Part shown: positions 58,860 through 64,000 of the stretch, piece after piece
Layout: every line of letters starts with the position of its first letter
How positions within the stretch are numbered: position 1 is the stretch's first letter
Assembly: GCA_026388415.1 (NCBI GenBank)
Contig: JAPLJV010000012.1
Span: 1 to 64,000 of the forward strand
Direction: 5' to 3'
Source of the DNA: Deltaproteobacteria bacterium
GTDB lineage: Bacteria; Desulfobacterota; Syntrophia; Syntrophales; JACQWR01
Length of the DNA: 64,000 nt
The notes under the pieces: generated by a model
The model's database searches: none
Told to the model about the DNA's origin: nothing
The model's input: the letters and a program-made list of their open reading frames with translations, nothing else
Translations under genes and position numbers: made by a program

Positions 58860-61490
58860 TCAGGACATCAGCTTCTGCTTCCAGTTGCTCAACCACTGCA
58901 GCGCTTCCAGCGGGGTCATATTCATGATGTTCAATTCCCTCAGGGCAGTGAGGAGCGCCCCTTCATCATCCATAAAAAGGCTCAACTGGGCCTTGCCCTT
59001 GGCCGACCCCTTTTTGCCCTGGGCAATTTTCGGCATCCCCAGCTCGTCCAGCTCGCCCTTTTCCAGATTACGCAGGATTTCCCTGGCGCGCACGATCACC
59101 TCTTCCGGAACCCCGGCCAACTGCGCCACCTGGATACCGTAACTGCGGTTGGCCGATCCTTCTACAATCTTTCTCAAGAAAATTATCCGTTCTCCCATTT
59201 CCTTGACCGCGACATTGTAATTTTTCACCCCCTCCTTGGTGCGGGAAAGGTCCGTTAATTCATGGTAATGGGTGGCAAAAAGCGTGCGCGCCCCCAACTG
59301 TTTGGCATCGTGGATATATTCCGCCACTGCCCAGGCAATGCTGAGACCGTCGAAGGTGCTGGTCCCCCTGCCCACCTCATCGAGAATGATCAGGCTGCGG
59401 GAGGTCGCATGCTGCAGGATATTGGCCACCTCGGTCATTTCCACCATAAAGGTGCTTTGTCCTTTGGCCAGACTGTCCGCCGCGCCGATGCGCGTGAATA
59501 TCCTGTCCACCACGCCAATCGAGGCCTTTACGGCCGGCACAAAGCTGCCCATTTGCGCCATCAGGACAATAAGCGCCACCTGCCTGATATACGTGGATTT
59601 CCCCGCCATATTGGGACCCGAGATGATCAGCAGCCTGTTACGATGCGCGTCCAGAGAGATATCATTCGGAACAAAGCCGTGCGAAAGGGGCATCCTTTCC
59701 ACTACCGGGTGCCGGCCATCGGTGATGGTGATAGCATCCTCTTCATCAATATGGGGACAGGTGTACTTGTGACGTTCGGCAACATCGGCCAGCGAAGCGA
59801 TGGCATCGAGATCGGCAATCAGGGAGGCCGTGTCCTGGATTCTTTTTATCTCGCCGGCAATTTTGCTTCTGATGGCGATGAAGAGGTCATATTCCCTTTC
59901 TTTCCTGCGGTCTTCGGCATGCAAAACGACATCCTCATATTCCTTCAGCTCCTGGTTGATATATCTTTCGGCGTTGACGAGGGTCTGCTTCCGGATATAA
60001 CTGTCCGGGACCTTGTCGGCATTGGCCTTCGTAACTTCCAGATAATAGCCGAACACGCTGTTAAAACCGACCTTGAGAGAATTGATTCCCGTTTTTTGCC
60101 GTTCCTTTTCCTCCAGCAGCGCTATCCACTGCTTGCCATCCCGCATGGCGGCAATAAGCTTGTCCAACTCCTGATCGTAGCCTTCCTTGACAATGCCCCC
60201 CTCCCGCAGCGTAAAGGGCGGATTTTCGGCGATGGTTTTCTCGATCAAGTCGGCAATATCCAACATCTCGTCCAGGCCGGCGTTAAGCGAACAGAGACGG
60301 GGGGCCGAGAATTTTTGCAGGATCGTCCGGATACCGGGCAGAACCAGGAGGGAATTTTTCAGGGCGATCAGATCGCGCCCGTTGGCGACGCCCAGGGCAA
60401 TGCGTCCGGCAAGCCTTTCCAGATCATAAATTGAGGATAAGTTCTTGCGCAGTTCTTCACGGAGCAGATGACTTTCCTTAATCTCGCCGACGGCCCCCAG
60501 CCTTTGCCTGATTTTGCCCGGTTCCATGAGCGGGTAGTTCAACCACCAGCGCAGGCGACGCGAACCCATGGCAGTTACCGTCGCATTAAGGACATGAAAG
60601 AGCGAGCCTTCCCGGCGGTTGTCGGCAATCGTGGTAAAAAGTTCGAGATTGCGCCTGGCAATGTCGTCGAGGACTAAGTAGCCGGCCGTCTCATACCACT
60701 GGATCATGTTGATGTGGGGGGGATGAGTTTTTTGCGTCTCCAGCACGTAGCGCAGCACGGCGCCGGCCGCAGCCGCGGCCGCCGGGCGCCTGTCAAAAGC
60801 CATTTTTTCGAGCTGCGGCCCCGGAAAATGTTGCGAAAGCAGAGAAAAAGCCTGATCGTGATCGAAGTAAGATTCCGGGACAAAATTCAGGCGGCGCTGT
60901 TTTCCGGCCTGGGAAAGGGCGTCAACGAGCGGCTGATCGCGCCAGGCCTCCGGCAGCAGAATTTCCCGAAAATCGAGGCTGGCCGCCTGGACCAGGAAAA
61001 ACTCCCGATCCTCTCCTTGAGCGACCCGGAATTCACCCGTAGAAATATCGAGAAAGGCCATCCCCATCTGTTCCTGCACCAAAGACAGGGCTGCCAGATA
61101 ATTGTTCTCGCCGGCCTGAAGATTATCAGTATCCACAGCGAGACCGGGGGTAACCACGCGCGCCACCTCCCTTTTTACCACTCCCTTGGCCAGTTTCGGG
61201 TCTTCCACCTGCTCACAGATGGCCACCTTGAAACCCTTTTCGATAAGCTTGGTTATGTAGGGAGACGCCGCATGATAGGGGAAGCCGCACATGGGGATAC
61301 TGTCTTCCTTGCTCTTGCTTCTTGACGTCAGGGTAATATCCAGTACCTTGGCGGCCGTCACGGCGTCTTCAAAGAAGATCTCGTAGAAATCCCCCATCCG
61401 GAAAAAAAGGATGCAGTCCTCGTAACCGGCCTTGATCTCTACATACTGGCGCATGGCCGGAGGCAAACTCGCGAGCTCCATTATCCCCAT
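58860..61490 (-). CDS. mutS: DNA mismatch recognition protein MutS
   Basis: An 876-residue mismatch-binding ATPase. The N-terminal mismatch motif [20 protein letters not shown] (here preceded by AGYED) contains the Phe-x-Glu reader. Domain II-IV helices follow, and the ATPase has Walker [41 protein letters not shown], Walker [21 protein letters not shown] and the late [12 protein letters not shown]. The C-terminus has the beta-clamp-linked tail region. No mutL is adjacent. It begins 3 bases after the mtgA stop, so they are cotranscribed. Confidence 0.97.
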   Translation of the reverse strand: MGIMELASLPPAMRQYVEIKAGYEDCILFFRMGDFYEIFFEDAVTAAKVLDITLTSRSKSKEDSIPMCGFPYHAASPYITKLIEKGFKVAICEQVEDPKLAKGVVKREVARVVTPGLAVDTDNLQAGENNYLAALSLVQEQMGMAFLDISTGEFRVAQGEDREFFLVQAASLDFREILLPEAWRDQPLVDALSQAGKQRRLNFVPESYFDHDQAFSLLSQHFPGPQLEKMAFDRRPAAAAAAGAVLRYVLETQKTHPPHINMIQWYETAGYLVLDDIARRNLELFTTIADNRREGSLFHVLNATVTAMGSRRLRWWLNYPLMEPGKIRQRLGAVGEIKESHLLREELRKNLSSIYDLERLAGRIALGVANGRDLIALKNSLLVLPGIRTILQKFSAPRLCSLNAGLDEMLDIADLIEKTIAENPPFTLREGGIVKEGYDQELDKLIAAMRDGKQWIALLEEKERQKTGINSLKVGFNSVFGYYLEVTKANADKVPDSYIRKQTLVNAERYINQELKEYEDVVLHAEDRRKEREYDLFIAIRSKIAGEIKRIQDTASLIADLDAIASLADVAERHKYTCPHIDEEDAITITDGRHPVVERMPLSHGFVPNDISLDAHRNRLLIISGPNMAGKSTYIRQVALIVLMAQMGSFVPAVKASIGVVDRIFTRIGAADSLAKGQSTFMVEMTEVANILQHATSRSLIILDEVGRGTSTFDGLSIAWAVAEYIHDAKQLGARTLFATHYHELTDLSRTKEGVKNYNVAVKEMGERIIFLRKIVEGSANRSYGIQVAQLAGVPEEVIVRAREILRNLEKGELDELGMPKIAQGKKGSAKGKAQLSLFMDDEGALLTALRELNIMNMTPLEALQWLSNWKQKLMS

Positions 61491-61493
61491 TGA

Positions 61494-62249
61494 TCATTCC
61501 TTCGTTTCAATAACAACATCATCTGTTACTTCCATGACCGTCTCGTATTCCGGAATGACAATGCCGCGCCGCACCATGATTTGGTAGATGATTTCACTGC
61601 GCTTTTCCAGATACTTAGATGTCCTAAACTGCTGATATTTAAGGGGACTGGGCAACATCACCGCTAGTCTGGCCGCCTCGGGCGCCGTCAGAGATAACGC
61701 CGGTTTTCCGTAATAATGGCGGGCCGCCGCCTCAACTCCGAACAGGCCGTCACCCCATTCCGCCACATTTAGATAAAGTTCGATAATCCTCTTCTTGGAC
61801 AGCTTTCGCTCGATCCGCCAGGTGATGATCGCCTCCTTCATTTTGCGGATAATGCTTTTCTCCGGCAGCAGATAGAGATTCTTCACCAACTGCTGGCTGA
61901 TGGTACTGCCGCCGACCCGGAACTTTCTCTTTTCTATGTCCTTGGCCAGGGCTTTTTGCATCGCCTCAAAATCGAAGCCCTCATGGGACCAGAATTTGTC
62001 ATCTTCCGCAATGATCACGGCTTTTATAACATAAGGAGAAATTTGCGGCAAACTAACCCAGGTCTGTTGTATTTTTTTCTTCCGGCTCTGCTTTTCCCAC
62101 TGTTGCAACCGGTATTCCATGAAAGACGTCCGGGGAGGATGCCACTTCTTCAGTCGGGCCACATCGGGGACAAAGAAATAATAGCCCACATAGCAAAAAG
62201 GCCAGGCCAGAACAATAAATAACATGATGCGCAAATATTTTTTAACCAT
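61494..62249 (-). CDS. mtgA: Monofunctional biosynthetic peptidoglycan transglycosylase
   Basis: A 251-residue inner-membrane protein with an N-terminal helix (LRIMLFIVLAWPFCYVGYYF). It has the family 51 glycosyltransferase motifs AEDDKFWSHEGFDFEAMQKA with the catalytic Glu, GGSTISQQLVKNLYL, KMKEAIITWRIERKLSKKRI and ELYLNVAEWGDGLFGVEAAA. It polymerises lipid II without a transpeptidase domain. Length is normal. It heads the mtgA-mutS unit. Confidence 0.95.
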   Translation of the reverse strand: MVKKYLRIMLFIVLAWPFCYVGYYFFVPDVARLKKWHPPRTSFMEYRLQQWEKQSRKKKIQQTWVSLPQISPYVIKAVIIAEDDKFWSHEGFDFEAMQKALAKDIEKRKFRVGGSTISQQLVKNLYLLPEKSIIRKMKEAIITWRIERKLSKKRIIELYLNVAEWGDGLFGVEAAARHYYGKPALSLTAPEAARLAVMLPSPLKYQQFRTSKYLEKRSEIIYQIMVRRGIVIPEYETVMEVTDDVVIETKE

Positions 62250-62474
62250 CGCTATTCTTTCTTATCTCATCTCGCCCTTTTTTAAAAGTTTTTACCGTCG
62301 GCAAACGTAGTTTTTTATCACACTCCCGGCCCCTAAAAAAATGTTTTGACTTCGCGCCACATTTCCGGTAAAGGAGACAAACATTTCAGTGTACAGTTTG
62401 TCATCCCTCGTCAAAATCTGTGCACCGTTGCAGTAGTGGGGCAACCCCCGATTAAAAAAATGAGGAGGTACTTC

Positions 62475-63443
62475 ATGATGAAACGGCGGATTTTTCCGTG
62501 GATGGGACTGATTGTCCTGTTCTTGTCGTTTGGCCTTGGCCAGGAAATACTTGCCAAGGAGGTTTACACTGTAAAACGCGGTGATACCGTGGCGCTGATT
62601 GCGGAAAAGTTTGCTGTCAGCCAGGAAGCATTAAAAGAAATCAACCATTTGCGCGGGAACAGCATCAAGAACAAGCAAGTTCTCACCATTCCTGCTACCG
62701 GAGCAAAACAGGGAACCAGACAAAGCACAGCCAAAGCTATAACAGCCTCTGCGCCTTTGTCGTCCTATACGGTCAAAAAAGGTGACAGTCTCTACAGCAT
62801 TGCCAAAAAAACGGGTATTTCCGTTAGTGCCCTCAAAGAAGCAAACCACCTGCGCAGCAACGCGCTGAAACCCGGGCGAAAAATCATGCTGGCGAAAGCC
62901 GGTCCGACGCTGGAGAAGAAGGTTCAATCCGCGCAACAGTCCGATCTCGATGAAGAAGATGACGGCTTGCTCGATGAGCCCCTCGCCGCTCTTTCCCCGG
63001 TCGAAGCGGAAAACGCTCTCGCCTCCAGCGCCGAGCTGCTGGGTAAATGGCATAACCCTGAGGAAAAGAAACTCTTTGTGAAGGTAGCCACGGCGTTTCT
63101 GGGCGCCCCCTACCGCTGGGGCGGTGTTTCCCTGAAGGGTCTCGATTGCTCGGCCTTCGTGAAAAAAATATATGAACTTTTTGATGTCACTCTGCCCCGC
63201 ACGGCCCGTGAACAGGCCTATGTGGGGGCCACTGTAGCCAGGGAGGACATGATCGAAGGGGACCTGGTTTTCTTTAATACCAGACGCTCTTTCGGCCACG
63301 TCGGCATCTACATCGGCAATAACGAGTTTGTCCACGCCTCATCTGGCAACAGGATCGTAAGAATTGACAACCTGAATGAATCCTACTTCAATAAACGCTT
63401 TGTGAAAGCCGTCCGGCTGAAGGGCCTGGACGAAGTTTTATAA
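62475..63443 (+). CDS. LysM and NlpC/P60 cell-wall hydrolase
   Basis: A 322-residue protein from ATG 62475, chosen because GAGGAGGT lies just upstream; the frame is open to 62346. A signal peptide (WMGLIVLFLSFGLGQEILAK) is followed by two LysM modules, YTVKRGDTVALIAEKFAVSQ and YTVKKGDSLYSIAKKTGISV. An acidic linker precedes the NlpC/P60 domain with the nucleophile in GLDCSAFVKKIYELFDV and the His in FGHVGIYIGNNEFVHASSGN. It should cleave peptidoglycan peptide stems. Confidence 0.94.
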   Translation: MMKRRIFPWMGLIVLFLSFGLGQEILAKEVYTVKRGDTVALIAEKFAVSQEALKEINHLRGNSIKNKQVLTIPATGAKQGTRQSTAKAITASAPLSSYTVKKGDSLYSIAKKTGISVSALKEANHLRSNALKPGRKIMLAKAGPTLEKKVQSAQQSDLDEEDDGLLDEPLAALSPVEAENALASSAELLGKWHNPEEKKLFVKVATAFLGAPYRWGGVSLKGLDCSAFVKKIYELFDVTLPRTAREQAYVGATVAREDMIEGDLVFFNTRRSFGHVGIYIGNNEFVHASSGNRIVRIDNLNESYFNKRFVKAVRLKGLDEVL

Positions 63444-63553
63444 AACTCCCGGCACGTTTTAAGTATTATCTTTGGCGTCTTTTTTCTTGCTTTATCCACC
63501 TGTTTTTTTAGCGCGACTGCTTCGCTATTCCCCACTGACGAAAAGAAGTTTAT

Positions 63554-64000
63554 ATGTCTTTCAGTAATAAAATCAAGGTAGGAACCCCCATCGTGGAGAT
63601 GGACGGCGATGAAATGACCCGCATCATGTGGCAGATGGTGAAGGATAAGCTGCTCCTGCCCTATCTGGATATTAAGCTCGATTATTATGACCTGCACGTC
63701 AAGCATCGCGACGAAACAGATGATCAGGTTACCATTGCTGCCGCCGCTGCGATTAAAAAATACGGGGTCGGGGTAAAGTGCGCCACCATTACGCCCAACG
63801 CGGAGCGGGTGCAGGAATATCATTTGAAAACGGCTTGGAAGAGCCCCAACGGCACGATCCGGGGCATTCTGGACGGCACGGTATTCAGAAAGCCGATCCT
63901 CACGAAAAACGTCCGTCCCGTTGTCTCTGCCTGGCAGAAGCCGATCATCATCGGTCGGCACGCCTACGGTGACATGTACAGCAATGTGGAAATGCAGGTC
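63554..64000 (+). CDS. icd: NADP-type isocitrate dehydrogenase, cut by the window edge
   Basis: The open frame starts at ATG 63554 and runs off the right end, with 149 residues visible. [20 protein letters not shown] and [20 protein letters not shown] match the eukaryote-like (type II) NADP isocitrate dehydrogenases. Substrate-binding [10 protein letters not shown] and [12 protein letters not shown]-type positions ([20 protein letters not shown]) are also seen. It oxidatively decarboxylates isocitrate to 2-oxoglutarate. The catalytic Lys and Tyr lie outside the window. With sucCD nearby it represents part of a citric-acid-cycle set. Confidence 0.93.
   Translation, partial: MSFSNKIKVGTPIVEMDGDEMTRIMWQMVKDKLLLPYLDIKLDYYDLHVKHRDETDDQVTIAAAAAIKKYGVGVKCATITPNAERVQEYHLKTAWKSPNGTIRGILDGTVFRKPILTKNVRPVVSAWQKPIIIGRHAYGDMYSNVEMQV

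Noticed and set aside
59262-60434. A 390-codon plus-strand frame opposite mutS
   Set aside because: MutS motifs on the minus strand are complete, so this is an antisense shadow.

Overview
This 64 kb window is a stretch of bacterial chromosome. The gene content fits an anaerobic member of the former Deltaproteobacteria (Desulfobacterota, most like Syntrophales or Geobacter relatives). That placement is inferred from the mix of genes: an Na+-decarboxylase beta subunit, rubrerythrin, many PAS and two-component sensors, NADP-type isocitrate dehydrogenase, succinyl-CoA synthetase, a multi-domain B12/radical SAM protein and a geopeptide-like peptide system. There is no rRNA operon or CRISPR array. 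Two tRNA genes are present.

Layout. 1-3243 (-): the N-terminal 1081 residues of a diguanylate cyclase with eight PAS domains. 3349-8492 (-): a tightly packed isoprenoid/exonuclease operon xseA-xseB-ispA-dxs-tlyA. 9011-12430 (+): TerC-like membrane protein, cytidylate-kinase-like protein, and an orphan Na+-pumping decarboxylase beta subunit with a small membrane partner. 12590-18569: 5-formyl-THF cyclo-ligase, DedA, a bactofilin-like membrane protein, malic enzyme, AI-2E permease and an RRM protein. 18810-20136: two tRNAs bracketing a very AT-rich ddl-like gene, probably acquired. 20310-23175: ubiE/menG, an Na/Pi cotransporter and rubrerythrin, followed by a decayed copy of the 3' end of glmM. 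23560-28416 (-): a TonB receptor, a previously uncalled 42-residue peptide precursor (26134-26262), its radical SAM/SPASM maturase and an HD-GYP response regulator. 28471-32898 (+): substrate-binding protein plus histidine kinase, glmM and a DUF1232 protein.

32952-41542 (+) is a phage-defence-like island: a PLD-nuclease/SNF2 helicase, a 54-residue protein, an Eco57I-like adenine methylase with an AT-rich central specificity region, and an OLD-family ATPase/TOPRIM nuclease. A remnant of the methylase 3' end follows the OLD gene. 42677-46715: mutM diverges from a four-gene cassette with 4-bp overlaps, kamA, two Ddl-like ATP-grasp ligases and a GNAT acetyltransferase, which looks like an uncharacterised beta-amino-acid conjugate pathway. 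46874-50251: PhoU-like/Pit phosphate transport facing a two-component pair. 50466-54764 (+): B12 radical SAM, UspA and DUF4301. 54803-62249 (-): LysM protein, sucD-sucC, mutS and mtgA. 62475-64000 (+): LysM-NlpC/P60 hydrolase and the start of icd.

The most noteworthy items are the peptide precursor/maturase locus, the kamA-ATP-grasp-ATP-grasp-GNAT operon, the defence island with traces of gene insertion and domain swapping, and a family of dispersed hairpins whose stems differ in sequence but stay self-complementary and end in a shared TAACTTACTAA-like tail. All functions are assigned by reading motifs; no database search was run.
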